From assembly GCA_039519185.1 (NCBI GenBank), contig CM076847.1, positions 76,037,747-76,101,746 on the forward strand: a stretch of 64,000 bases of DNA. Reading direction: 5' to 3'. Below are positions 10,398 through 20,599 of the stretch, in pieces (the stretch's first letter is position 1; the number at the start of each line of letters is the position of its first letter). The notes beneath the pieces were generated by a model, which was not told the DNA's origin, ran no database searches, and was given only the letters and a program-made list of their open reading frames with translations. The stretch is from Astragalus membranaceus. Lineage: Eukaryota; Streptophyta; Magnoliopsida; Fabales; Fabaceae. The position numbers were made by a program, and so were the translations under genes.

Positions 10398-12014
10398 TTA
10401 AACTGGTACTGTCCTAGCAGACCCTCCCATCTCTACGCTCTGAGGAATATCTTCTTCAGCCTCCCCACTCAACTCTTCCAGTGATTTTCCCTTTGATTCA
10501 GGTACCAACAAGGTGAAAATAATTCCAAGGAAGTTGATCACACCAAGCATAATGAGGGAGTTCTTAACCCCAATACCAGTTGGGTAGCCTTGATCAGTCT
10601 TGGTTGGGTCCTTACTTTGTGAAGCATATAAGAACCCAAATGCACCTACAATTGCTCCAGCCTTTCCTGCAGCAGCTGATATTCCATGACAAGTAGATCT
10701 CAGCCTTGCTGGGAAAATCTCGGCCGGCACAACAAATGTGGTGGAATTTGGACCAAAATTAGCAAAGAAAAAAGTGAGGGAATACATCACAAGGAACTCA
10801 ATTCTGTTATCTTTCTTGGTCCAGTGATCATAAGGTATGGCAAGAGCAAACATGAAGACAGTCATGAAAAAGAAACCCATCAGTTGGATCGCGAAACGGC
10901 CCATGTAATCAATCAATGCCACTGTGAACCAGTATCCTGGCACAGTACTAAAAAGTGCTATAAGTGTTTGTGCTCTTGCAATCTTATAAAGCTCATGGAT
11001 TGCACTCATTTCCTTTGCAGGAGGGATCCATCCAATGGCAGTGAAAATGTCCTTTTGGAAAAGGTTCTGGCTGTAGAAAGCAATGTCCAACAAGAACCAA
11101 GTAGTTGTGGTTCCCAACAAGTGCAGTCCGTGGCGTTTCGCGAATTCCCTGCTAAACAGACCAAACTGTTGGTTTTGATCATGGCTCAACTCCTGCACCT
11201 TCTCCTCTTCAGCTACAAGTTCAACTTGTAAAACCTTGGACATGTCTGAAGCAGCTTGTTTAGCATTTTTAGCAACAAGGGCTGTATAACGAGCTGTCTC
11301 AGGCATTTTCATACGCCAATAGAAGGTAAGAGCAGCAGGAACTGCACCAAACATGAGAATAAGACGCCAAACAAAATCAAAAGCAGGTAGCACCATTGAT
11401 GCTTTTGCATTTTCTTCATAACTAGGAACATTGTACTTGTGGTCAAATGCAGTGGACACAATCAAGGCAACAATTCCACCAGCCATGATTCCAAATCCCT
11501 GCATGGCGAACACCGCAGCAATAAACGCCCCACGCGTCTTTTTGTTAGCATATTCAGACATAATAGTAGCTGAAAGAGGGTAGTCACCACCAATTCCAAA
11601 ACCAAGCCAAAACCTGAAGAAACAAAGTGTGGTCATGACACTCTTTGGACTATTTCCAAAAGAGAGTCCTGATGCAATGGAACAACCTATCATAAGCATA
11701 AGCGTTAAACCATAAACCCTTTTTCTTCCCATTTTGTCACCAAGCCAACCAAAGAAAAGCTGGCCAGCTAATGTGCCACAAAGTGCAACACCAATCACTG
11801 AAGATTGCACACTAGGAGGAAGAACACCAGGCTTTGGTTTGCTGTAATCTGTGTAATATATACGTCCCAGCAACTTGGTGACAAGGGAAATGCAGAAAAG
11901 ATCATAAGCATCAGTAAAAAATCCCATTCCAGCAATCACAATTGCTGTGAAATGGTACCATTGTGTCTTGGCCACATCGAGTGCATTAAGCACTTCTAGT
12001 TGTTCTCGAGCCAT
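10398..12014 (-). CDS. PHT1: High-affinity inorganic phosphate transporter, PHT1 family
   Basis: Proton/phosphate symporter of the major facilitator superfamily, expected in the plasma membrane and used for phosphate uptake or redistribution. It is an uninterrupted frame of 538 residues, the usual PHT1 length. I start at ATG 12012-12014 (MAREQLEVLNALDVAKTQ); the two extra upstream codons begin with TTG and are not needed. The PHT1 signature GGDYPLSATIMSE is at residues about 142-154. Acidic residues of FFTDAYD (about 33-39) and LLDIAFYSQN (about 309-317), plus FFFANFGPNSTTF, correspond to phosphate/proton-path positions known in the family. Twelve hydrophobic segments flank a charged central loop at about 240-295. 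The coding region has no intron, as in many PHT1 genes. Which PHT1 subclade it belongs to cannot be settled by eye. Confidence 0.97.
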   Translation of the reverse strand: MAREQLEVLNALDVAKTQWYHFTAIVIAGMGFFTDAYDLFCISLVTKLLGRIYYTDYSKPKPGVLPPSVQSSVIGVALCGTLAGQLFFGWLGDKMGRKRVYGLTLMLMIGCSIASGLSFGNSPKSVMTTLCFFRFWLGFGIGGDYPLSATIMSEYANKKTRGAFIAAVFAMQGFGIMAGGIVALIVSTAFDHKYNVPSYEENAKASMVLPAFDFVWRLILMFGAVPAALTFYWRMKMPETARYTALVAKNAKQAASDMSKVLQVELVAEEEKVQELSHDQNQQFGLFSREFAKRHGLHLLGTTTTWFLLDIAFYSQNLFQKDIFTAIGWIPPAKEMSAIHELYKIARAQTLIALFSTVPGYWFTVALIDYMGRFAIQLMGFFFMTVFMFALAIPYDHWTKKDNRIEFLVMYSLTFFFANFGPNSTTFVVPAEIFPARLRSTCHGISAAAGKAGAIVGAFGFLYASQSKDPTKTDQGYPTGIGVKNSLIMLGVINFLGIIFTLLVPESKGKSLEELSGEAEEDIPQSVEMGGSARTVPV

Positions 12015-12029
12015 CACCAACTCTGCTAC

Positions 12030-13390
12030 CTGAGAAAAGGTTTATTTCACAAGAAAAGTATATAAGTTTCCATATACAACCAATTCCAGCCACCTTCACA
12101 CGAGACAGGATTAAGATTTGCAAGTAATTTTATCATGTATGTTTTATAAAGATTATAAGTAAAATCCTATAAAAATTTCTAAAACTTTATAAAAAAGAAT
12201 TATTAACAAAAAACAAAAAGCTAACATGAGAAGGATTCATAAAGGAGGCTTCTCATGGGATCTCAACCACTGTCCCTAAGTCAACTGCTGGATATACCAT
12301 GAGTATGACCATGAAAACGTCATTTAGAAACTATAAATCCTTTGATTATTTGTTATCACTTACTCCCTCCGTCCCATATTATATGTGACTTTAGGTGATT
12401 TCACACAAATTAAGAAAAGTAGTTAATTTTGTATGGAAAGAGAAATTGCGAGATAGTTTACCAAATTAACCTTCATTAATGACATTAGAAAGATAAAATG
12501 TAGAATGATAAGAAGAGATATTATTAAATAATGAATGGTATGAAAGGAAAATAAACATTATTGTCTCTTTGTTATTTTAAAAAGTAATGTATTGTGTGAC
12601 AAATGTTTTTTGCTCATATAATATGGGACTGAGTGAGTAATTTCTTTTCTTTGCGACCCTACCAAACCAACCAAACTGATAGGGAATCTGGTGAATAAAT
12701 CCATTGCATAAGTTTCATCAGTAGCAAAAGGAAGAAAATGGAAAATTCATGATTGGTAAAGACATGGGAAACATAGTAGCAAGAAATTATATTTTCATCC
12801 TGAATTGTTGAAATATAGAGTAAATAAAATAGCCTTTTATGATTTATAAATAAAATAAAAAAGAATTAAAATTGGCCAGAGGCAGAGGATTTGAGGTAGC
12901 CTATAATTTCATAACATGTTCGATTCCACAAGGAGATAATAATACAAGCCACAAGGTTGTTATTTTTCTCTTTGGGTGTTTCATAAGACCTAAGGGACAA
13001 TATTTTGTCTTTTGATTGTTTCCTTGTTTTACTTCATGGGTAAGGGTGGGTGACCCCCCAATATTTTGCCTATTTTGCAAGAAGAATCATGAAATTTGGA
13101 ATCATCAATCAAATCATATAAGTAAAAAGAGAGATCCCAGAATCTAAATTGTGGAAAAGTTATGATTACTATGCTATATTATAATCGATGTAGAAAGTTA
13201 TGTGTTGTTTGTTGTGCTTTTTTGCTTCTTATTCTGAGTGCTTAAAAAGTGGGCCTTCCTTCCCACTAAGACAGCAACTCTACTACCAAAAAATCTACAA
13301 CATAACTTTCCATTAAGGAAAAAAGGAGAAAGGCCTCCCTTTCTCAGCTAGAGAGAGAGAGAGGGTGAGAGAGAGAGAGATATCACTTAC
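12030..13390 (-). other. Predicted 5' UTR intron of PHT1
   Basis: On the minus strand a donor AGCAA|GTAAGT at 13390 and an acceptor TTTTCTCAG|GTAGCAG at 12030 delimit a 1361-bp intron ending 15 bases before the start codon. A leader intron is common in PHT1 genes. The acceptor has a good pyrimidine tract and the donor matches the consensus. It contains a Stowaway MITE (12363-12637). There is no transcript evidence here, so this is inference from splice signals. Confidence 0.7.
12363..12637. mobile_element. Stowaway MITE (Tc1/mariner type)
   Basis: The left end CTCCCTCCGTCCCATATTAT and right end ATAATATGGGACTGAGTGAG are inverted repeats, flanked by TA on both sides (12361-12362, 12638-12639). 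CTCCCTCCGT ends with a TA target site are diagnostic of Stowaway. It is 275 bp long, non-coding and AT-rich inside, and located in the predicted 5' UTR intron of PHT1. Confidence 0.93.
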
Positions 13391-13509
13391 TTGCTAGTTG
13401 TTACCAGCACTCAATGTGTTGAAGGAAGAGAGAGAGAGAGAGAGAAGCAGATGATGTGGTGGGGATGGAGAGGCAGAGAGAGAGGGAGGGCGGATATATA
13501 TACAAAATG
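13391..13509 (-). promoter_or_regulatory. PHT1 leader exon and core promoter
   Basis: On the minus strand TTTTGTATATATATCC (13493-13507) is a good TATA box. Transcription would then begin around 13465, giving a leader exon of roughly 75 bases that is rich in CT/GA dinucleotides and ends at the donor at 13391/13390. I looked for the phosphate-starvation P1BS motif (GNATATNC) between 13500 and 13800 and saw no exact match. Promoter position is inferred from the TATA box and splice donor. Confidence 0.6.
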
Positions 13510-14340
13510 TTATCACACTCATCCAAATGAATGGAACTAAAGTCCAGAATCAACGCAGGAATCTGAGGTATATGCCCATTCCTGAGACTTTATAATTCAC
13601 ATTATCTATCTATCTATCTGTCAACGCCCCCGCTTGCTCCCAATTCCCTCAAAGATAACGTAACAGCCTCTTTTCTATGCTTTGATATTTCCATATCATT
13701 ATTATTAATAATTAAGGAGCACGCAGCTTTTTCTTACCTGTAATATAATGTATGTGTACTAACTAGTATGGTAATAATTTGTTGCCGATATGCTCACAGC
13801 TCACCAATTGTTTGTTTGATTTAAAAAAATGGATAGACTTGATTGTAAAAGTTGAATCGAATCCAAAATACTACTATATTTGATCTCATTTATAACTAAA
13901 AATGTATTTTTTAATTTTATTGAATAACTAATGTATTTGTTTATAATATAGATATAGAGTAAATTTTTTTGTTTTTAAATGACACCGGAACGAACAGTAA
14001 GAAATGAGAAGAAGTCTCATAACCGATCCAAAAGCATTCGTGTAGGTAAAAAAAGAAGATCTGAACATTTAATCATGAAGGGACCACTGAAAAATAATCA
14101 TTCACTTCCATTATTTGAGTCATTTATTTGTGGTGTTAATTATTAAAGCAATGTTATTTAACCAAAATATTTTAATCAAAAATAGCTAAAAATCAAGTTA
14201 CAATACTAATTAACTAAGTTTTATAGGCCATTAACCAACCTGCTTTTTTGCTTAGAAAACTGTGAAAAAACAAGGTTGGTTAATTATAACTTGATTTTTG
14301 TCTATTTTTGGCTGAAACATTTTGGGTAAATAGCGTTACT
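13510..14340. other. Upstream region of PHT1
   Basis: About 830 bases between the PHT1 TATA box and the copia element's TSD. It contains a short tandem ATCT repeat (13605-13619) and AT-rich blocks, and no coding frame. It must hold the proximal PHT1 promoter, but no specific site can be supported. Confidence 0.5.
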
Positions 14341-14345
14341 CAATT

Positions 14346-14560
14346 TGTTAAGTGCATAATTCAGAGAAGAGAGAATTGAAAGTAATGATCTTCATTATTG
14401 TTGAAGGTAATGATCTGTACAATATATATATGAGCATAGGCTCATGAAACTGAATCATAATAGAAAGCTGATCCTAACTAACAGTTAACAATACTGACTA
14501 TAGTTCACAATCTAACTAACTATAGTAATTAATTTAGCTATGTATTTACATCAGGTAAGA
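14346..14560 (-). repeat. Copia 3' LTR (identical to 19154-19368)
   Basis: 215 bp, identical over its full length to the other LTR. In the element's sense it begins TCTTACC and ends CTTAACA, so the first two bases are TC instead of the canonical TG. The boundary is fixed by the TSD CAATT outside and by the polypurine tract inside. Confidence 0.95.
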
Positions 14561-15801
14561 TCCCCCCACAAGCTGGACCATGAAGATTAATGAGGCCAAG
14601 CTTGGACACCAGGTTACCGAACACTGGAGACAGCAGAGGTTTGGTTAGCACATCTGCTAACTGAGATGCAGAAGGAATTGGAAGCAGATGGATAAGTCCA
14701 CTGTTGGTCTTCTCACGAATGACATGACAGTCTATTTCTATATGTTTGGTGCGTTCATGGAAGATGGGATTATGAGCAAGGTGAATGGCACTCTTGTTGT
14801 CACAATAAACTGAAGTGGGAGCATTAAGGGATATGTGCAGATCATTGAACAAGAACTTCAGCCACTGAAGTTCACAAGTCAAGCTGGCTAGAGCACGATA
14901 CTCAGCTTCAGAACTTGATCTAGAGACAGTGGATTGCTTCTTGGATTTCCATGACAGCAGTGAGGAACCAAGGAACACACAATATCCAGAGACAGACCTG
15001 CGAGTAGAGGGACATGTGGCCCAGTCAGAGTCTGCAAACCCAGAAAGCTTCATAGGGGAAGTTGCTGAGTACATGAGGCCTTTAGCAGGAGCACCTTTGA
15101 GATATTTGAGGACCCTCACAGCAGCTTGATGATGAACAAACAAAGGTTTGGAAATAAATTGGCTAAGCTGCTGTACAATGAATGCAAGATCAGGTCGGGT
15201 AGTTGTAAGATACAATAGCTTGCCAATCATTCTTCTGTAGGAGGAAACATCTTCATAGGGTGGAGAGTCAGCATCATGAAGTTTAAGGGAAGAATCATAA
15301 GGAGTGGAGCTAGGCTTCACAGCTAGTAGACCACTGTCCTCAAGCAATTCAAGCGCATATTTGCGTTGGTTAATAAAGATTCCCTGTTTTGATCTAGCCA
15401 CTTCAAGGCCAAGAAAGAAGCGTAATTTACCAAGGTCTTTGATGCGAAATGATGAGTCCAAAAACTTTTTCACAGAGACAATTTCATCATAATGATTGCC
15501 AGCAAGAACAATGTCATCAACGTACACCAAGAGAGCAGTAAAGTGATCACCATGAAGCTTGGTGAAGAGAGAATGGTCAGCATTGGACTGACTGTATCCT
15601 AAAGAAGTGAGGGCAGTAGAAAGTTTGGAGTACCACTGCCTGCTGGCCTGTTTTAAGCCATACAAAGATTTATTTAATTTGCATACCTTAGTTGAATTGG
15701 TAGCATCAGAAGAGAGTAAACCAGGAGGTAGTTCCATGTAGACTTCCTCATGAAGATCACCATGGAGGAAGGCATTGTTGACATCAAGTTGATCTAAGTG
15801 T
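14538..15801 (-). pseudogene. Copia reverse transcriptase (most) and RNase H
   Basis: An open frame of about 390 residues begins after the second premature stop (near 15800). It carries the catalytic box LLVYVDDIVLAGN, RIKDLGKLRFFLGLEVARS, the connection ARPDLAF-type block, then the RNase H segments SRSSSEAEYRALASLTCE, YCDNKSAIHLAHNPIFHE and RTKHIEIDCHVIREK. The frame ends 23 bases inside the polypurine tract/LTR boundary (stop at 14538). All key residues look intact. It is classed as a pseudogene only because upstream stops separate it from the start of the polyprotein. Confidence 0.9.
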
Positions 15802-16070
15802 CATCCCTTGATTGCAGCTAGAGAAAGGACAGTTCTAATGGTAGTCATTTTTGCAACAGGGCTGAAGGTGTCAAAGTAATCAACACCTTCCATTTGAGTG
15901 TATCCCTTTGCAACTAACCGAGCCTTATACCTCTCAATAGACCCATCAGCATGATGCTTGATCTTAAAAACCCATTTACACCCGATAGGTTGTTTACCCG
16001 GTGGTAGATCAACAATTTTCCAAGTGTTTGTTGAAGCAAGAGCATCCAATTCAGACTTCATAGCTACCTT
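15801..16070 (-). pseudogene. Copia reverse transcriptase N-terminal segment between two stops
   Basis: This short frame encodes the first reverse transcriptase block (MKSELDALASTNTW, GCKWVFKIKHHADGS, YKARLVAKGYTQMEGVDYFD, SPVAKMTTIRTVLSLAA). It is bounded upstream by TAG (after HCKFEC-like residues, near 16068) and downstream by TGA (after AAIKG, near 15800). In related copia proteins both stop positions are tryptophan (TGG). The frame is the same before and after each stop, so these are point mutations and not frameshifts. Confidence 0.9.
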
Positions 16071-19019
16071 CTAGCATTCAAACTTACAAGCCTGGATATA
16101 GGTTTTGGGTTCTGTGACAGAGGATATGGCTAGGCAAAAATGTTTATAAGTGGGATTGCAAGAAGAATAAGACAATACAGAAGATAGAGGGTAATTAGAG
16201 TTACCTGAGGAAGTAGCTGGCAGCTGAGAAGTAAGCAAATTGCAATGATACTCAGACAAGTAACTGGGAGGTTGTGTTGGTCTTGTAGACCTGCGAATAG
16301 GAACAGGATTGGGAGGGAGAGTTTGAGTTTGAGTGGTGATAGTTGGTTGAGTTTGAGTGAGAGTAGAGGAGTTGTTTGTGGGAGGAGAGGGAGAGGCAGT
16401 AGGAGGATGTTGAGAACTGTCAAGGGAGGGTGAAGGTATGGTAGAAACATCATTAGGTAGGTCAAAAATGTCTGCAGTAGCAGATTGGGGAGGAGTGACA
16501 GAAGCTGTATTTGTGTTTTTAGGGAAGGGGAAAACAGTCTCATGGAAGGCTACATTTCTAGATACATGAAATTCATTTGTGTTGATATCATAGAGAAGAT
16601 AGCCTTTGGTTCCATCCCTATAGCCAAGAAAAATGGATTTCCTAGCTCTAGGTGCAAATTTGGTTCGGTGGTTGTGAAGAGTGGAGGAGTAGGCAAGACA
16701 GCCAAAAACTCTGAGATGTGTTAGACTAGGAGGTGAGTTGTGTAAGGCTTCATAAGGTGATTTGCTGCTTAATAGTGGTGTAGGGAGTCTGTTTATGATA
16801 TGAATAGCATGTTGAATAGCTAAGTGCCAGAGGTTGGAGGGAAGATTAGATTGAAAAGATAAAGCACGAGCCACATTGAGAATGTGTTGGTGCTTTCTCT
16901 CAACAATCCCATTTTGTTGAGGTGTCTCAACACAAGATCTTTGGTGTATAATTCCTTTTGAAGAGAAATAGTCATGCATGAGGAACTCAGGCCCATTATC
17001 ACTACGAATGCACTTGAGTTTCTTTTGAAATTGAGTTTCAATGAATGAAATGAAATTTGTTAAGTGTTTTCTGGTTTCACCTTTATTGTTCATGAAAATA
17101 GTCCAAGTAAACCGACTAAAATCATCAACTAATGTTAAGAAAAACTTGTGACCAGAAGTAGAAGGGGTAGCAAAAGGTCCCCATATATCAACATGAAGTA
17201 AATCAAATATGCTAGAGGAATGAGTGTAGCTGTGTGGAAAAGGTAAATTTCTTTGTTTAGCCATATGACAAGTATCACAAGGTTTTGTATTTGGAGTATA
17301 GGAAACAAAATGAAATTGATGAGAAATACATCTATGAATAGGTGTAGACAAGTGACCTAACCTATAGTGCCAAATAGTGGCTGGGTCATTACAAGTATGA
17401 TCTAAACTTGGAGAAGCAATAGTGTTGCATGAGCCAAGGTTGGAAGAGGAAGCCTGAGCAGTGTCAAGAACATACAATTTGCCCACTCTTTTAGCTGTAA
17501 ATCCAGTCTTCCTCGGGTGAGAAAGCTGCAAAATTTCACAACAGTCAGGATGTAATTGAACATCATATAACAAGGAATCAAAGAGTGTAGTGACTGAAAT
17601 GATGTTGACATGAAAAGAGGGAAAATAGTAAACATTGTGGAGCACAAGTGAACCAAACAGAAGGACTGAACCAGCAATGGTGGTAGTCACAGTGTCACCA
17701 TTAGGCATAGTCATAGTTTTAGGTGCAATGTGATATGTGCAAAAAAAATTGGCAAAATTGTGAGTGATATGATCCGTGGCACCGGTATCCACAATCCAAA
17801 AATAGTTATTCTTGCTAATTCTAATTAATTTTGGCTTACCAGAAGTGCTAGGGGATAGAGAATTTATAGAAGCAGGTGTGGTGGTGTATATGGAATTGAC
17901 AGAGGCAGGTGTGGTAGACTGTAAATTTGATTGCTGAAGTAGCTGTAGAATCTGAGTGTATTGCTCTTGAATCATAGAGAGAGAAGCATTTGCTGGTGTG
18001 GACGAGGAGGAACCTGCAGAAGTAGAGTGAGAGCCAGAGTCTTGCACAGAGTTGGCTGCAGAAGCAGTGGATGAAGAACTAGCAGAGGTAGCAGGAGTGT
18101 TCTTGCGATGTTGAAAACCAGGAGGATAGCCATGCTTAAGAAAGCATGTGTCAACCGTGTGATTAGTACGACCACAGTGAGTGCATAGGCGAGAACCACG
18201 ACCACCAGAAAATCCACCACGCCCACGGCCTCTGCCACTGTTGGTTGGTGCACGAGAAGGAGCCTGAGAAACCGAATTGACAGAAGATTGATTCTCCACC
18301 GTTGAATCACTAGAGTTCGCATTGTTGAGATTGAATTGACGTTCTTGTTGAAGCACCATAGAAAAGGCATTATCCAAAGACGGCAATGGCGAGATTAACA
18401 TGATTTGAGAGCGAACCTGAGAGAATTGATCATTCAATCCTTTTAAGAACTTGATAACGCGATCTTGCTCTTTGAATTTTCGCAGATCGGTTGCGGCGCC
18501 GCAAGTGCAAGGAATTGCACAAGTGCAATCGCGAATTGGCCGGAAATTCTCAATTTCTTCCCAAAGTGTGGTTAATTTGGTGAAGTATGATGAAATGTCA
18601 AGCGCACCTTGTTGGAATCGAGCCAATTCGTCCTGAATGTCCGCAATGCGAAAAACGTCGCCCTGAGAAAAGCGTTTTTCAAGATTTTTCCAAACGATAG
18701 AAGCGCGATCGCACCAGAGTAGGGATTTTGCAATGTTTTCTGAAATGGAGCGTTGAAGCCAGGATAACACGAGGTTGTTGCAGCGAATCCAAGGCTCATA
18801 CAAAGGATCAGATGTTGAAGGAGGTGTGAGAGTTCCGTCGATGAACTTAGCCTTGTTCTTGGAAATGAGAGCAACCTTCATCGATCTAGACCAGATCTGA
18901 TAGTTTCGGTTATCGAGAGGAGGTTGAACAAGAACAAGAGAGGGATTTTCACTAGGATGCATGTAGTATGGATTGGACGGATTCGTCGCAAAGTCAGAAT
19001 AAGGAGTTGGTGTTGCCAT
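16068..19019 (-). CDS. Copia gag-protease-integrase open frame
   Basis: Start chosen at ATG 19017-19019 (MATPTPYSDF); the upstream in-frame extension is leader. Domains in order: a UBN2-type gag region with NRNYQIWSRSMKVALISKNK; a CCHC zinc knuckle CTHCGRTNHTVDTCFLKHG at about residues 280-300; the protease motif WIVDTGATDHIT; a GAG-pre-integrase WHYRLGHLS with CDTCHMAKQ; and an integrase core with HVDIWGPF, LVDDFSRFTW, IRSDNGPEF and TPQQNGIVERKHQHI, giving the D-D-E triad. The frame ends at a premature TAG, about 980 residues in, where the reverse transcriptase would start. Everything up to that stop appears intact. Confidence 0.93.
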
Positions 19020-19137
19020 TGTTGCAATTGAAGTGAATATCGAAGAATTGCAGAAAGGAAAAAAAAACGCAAGAACAATTGCGATGAGGATGAAGAGGAA
19101 GCGACTCACAATCTGAGACGCGGAGTGAAGATCTAGG

Positions 19138-19153
19138 GGTTAATCTGATACCA
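19138..19153 (-). promoter_or_regulatory. Primer-binding site of the copia element
   Basis: Directly inside the 5' LTR on the minus strand: TGGTATCAGATTAACC, which matches the first ten bases of the usual initiator methionine tRNA primer site TGGTATCAGAGC. Confidence 0.85.
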
Positions 19154-19368
19154 TGTTAAGTGCATAATTCAGAGAAGAGAGAATTGAAAGTAATGATCTT
19201 CATTATTGTTGAAGGTAATGATCTGTACAATATATATATGAGCATAGGCTCATGAAACTGAATCATAATAGAAAGCTGATCCTAACTAACAGTTAACAAT
19301 ACTGACTATAGTTCACAATCTAACTAACTATAGTAATTAATTTAGCTATGTATTTACATCAGGTAAGA
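19154..19368 (-). repeat. Copia 5' LTR
   Basis: 215 bp and identical to 14346-14560. It has TATATATAT in the middle, the likely promoter region. The outer edge is fixed by the TSD CAATT at 19369-19373. Confidence 0.95.
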
Positions 19369-19539
19369 CAATTTATTAAGGCAACCGAAAAGATAATAGT
19401 TGTCGTAGGCTTAACATTGTTATAAGGTCTACTATTTGTTCTTAACACTTATGGTATGTTTAGACTTTCACGTAGGAAAATAGTTTTAAATTTAAAAGAG
19501 TTATATTATATAGTATCACAAAACAATTATATCTTATTC

Positions 19540-19700
19540 GATAGTGTTTGGATGAGATAGTTCAGGTCTCTTCTAGATTATCCAGAGGTTTTGGGTTTGA
19601 ATCCAACTCTAGAAAAACTCTTGAGAAAAACTTTGTCGCCAATTGTAGTTTTATCTGATTTCTAGTTACGCGTAGGATACTGATCAATTTTTTTTTAAAA
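19540..19700 (+). mobile_element. Diverged SINE copy
   Basis: Parallels the SINE at about 23937-24130: GTTTGGATGAGATAGTTCAG ... TTTTGGGTTTGAATCC (B box-like) ... CTTGAGAAAAACTTTGTCGCC ... ACGCGTAGGATAC, then a T/A-rich end. Both copies share the same block order, so I treat them as one tRNA-derived SINE family. Confidence 0.6.
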
Positions 19701-19749
19701 AAAATTATACCCTAATTAATGAGCTCAAGTGTTTTGTTCGGTCAAAGAC

Positions 19750-20245
19750 AAAGTAGTAATCAACAGTAAACTCTTGTTGAATGGACAAAGCCACATGTTT
19801 CGGTAAATGTAACACTGATGGATCAATACATATGTTTGCCACATCAAAATAATATGGGTATTGGAATATGTTTTTGAGGAATGACTATGGCCATATTATG
19901 AAAGCTCAAATTCGGAGTCTTTCACCACGTGAAGGTAAACCATTTGGCTTGCTCAAAGTAATGCAATGGGTGGCTGAGATGGAGCTTGATAACTTCATTT
20001 TTGAGTTAGATGCAAAATTGGTTGTTGACGTATTTGTTTCCAATGCTTTAGATAATTCTGAATTTGAAGCAATTGTATCGCATTGTAAGGATTTTAGTAG
20101 CTCTCATTTTTTGAACTTTAAGGTTGAGTTTACTAAGAGACAAACGAATAAGATTACTCACACCGTCACGCACTTGCTAAAGTTGCCTCAAACGAAGAAC
20201 CAATCATTTCTTCTCTTCCTTTACATACCAAATACATAGAAGAGC
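19750..20245 (+). pseudogene. Plant LINE-type RNase H fragment
   Basis: Broken frames encode CNTDGS-like start residues, then FLRNDYGHIMKAQI, FELDAKLVVDVFVSNALDN, CKDFSSSHFLNFKVEFTKRQ and a degenerate H-T-L block. This is the RVT_3-type RNase H fold seen in the LINE at 889-1346, but it is too diverged to be the same copy. No reverse transcriptase precedes it. It could come from a LINE or from a host RNase H-like gene fragment. Confidence 0.6.
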
Positions 20246-20420
20246 CTCCTTTATGACGCAGTCTTGCTCCATGGTTCCCTTGATCCACATTTTCTATACA
20301 TACAACAACTCATGCAAAACTAAGAGTAATGATCGTATTAAATGTTGTAAAACTAAAGTCTCATCTCAAAAAATATATCGCTAATATTAAGTTTTCTGTG
20401 AACATGCCGACACTTATTGA

Positions 20421-20551
20421 GTTTTGTTGGGTATATATGATATATCTAACATCCAATCACTCAATCTCATGTCATTTTTTTTATATTTAGGTATTTTAAA
20501 ATAAATTTACATTTGTACTAATTTTGCCTAAGGTATCATACCCAACAAAAC
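20421..20551. mobile_element. Short MITE (copy 1)
   Basis: Inverted ends GTTTTGTTGGGTAT and ATACCCAACAAAAC close a 131-bp AT-rich element that would fold as a hairpin. A second copy in opposite internal orientation lies at 59389-59509 (shared TAAAATAAATTTA and ATCCAATCA blocks). Confidence 0.7.
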
Positions 20552-20599
20552 TTGATGGGTATCTTATAATTCTCCTATTAGTGACTTCATGGGGCTCGC

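Larger units (their letters stand above)
14346..19368 (-). mobile_element. Complete Ty1/copia retrotransposon with identical LTRs
   Basis: 5023 bp, transcribed leftward. It has two 215-bp LTRs (14346-14560 and 19154-19368) with no difference that I could find, and a 5-bp TSD CAATT (14341-14345, 19369-19373). A primer-binding site TGGTATCAGATTAAC (initiator Met tRNA type) lies just inside the right LTR and a polypurine tract TTGTGGGGGGA just inside the left one. It carries gag, protease, integrase, reverse transcriptase and RNase H in the copia order. Only two premature stops break the polyprotein. Identical LTRs mean a recent insertion. Confidence 0.97.

Noticed and set aside
10686..11231. 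181-residue frame on the plus strand within PHT1.
   Set aside because: Antisense shadow of the conserved transporter gene, with no similarity to any family that I recognise.
13500..13800. Search for a P1BS (GNATATNC) phosphate-starvation motif upstream of PHT1.
   Set aside because: Only near matches such as GATATTTC and GCATATCG were seen. No exact site, so no regulatory call.
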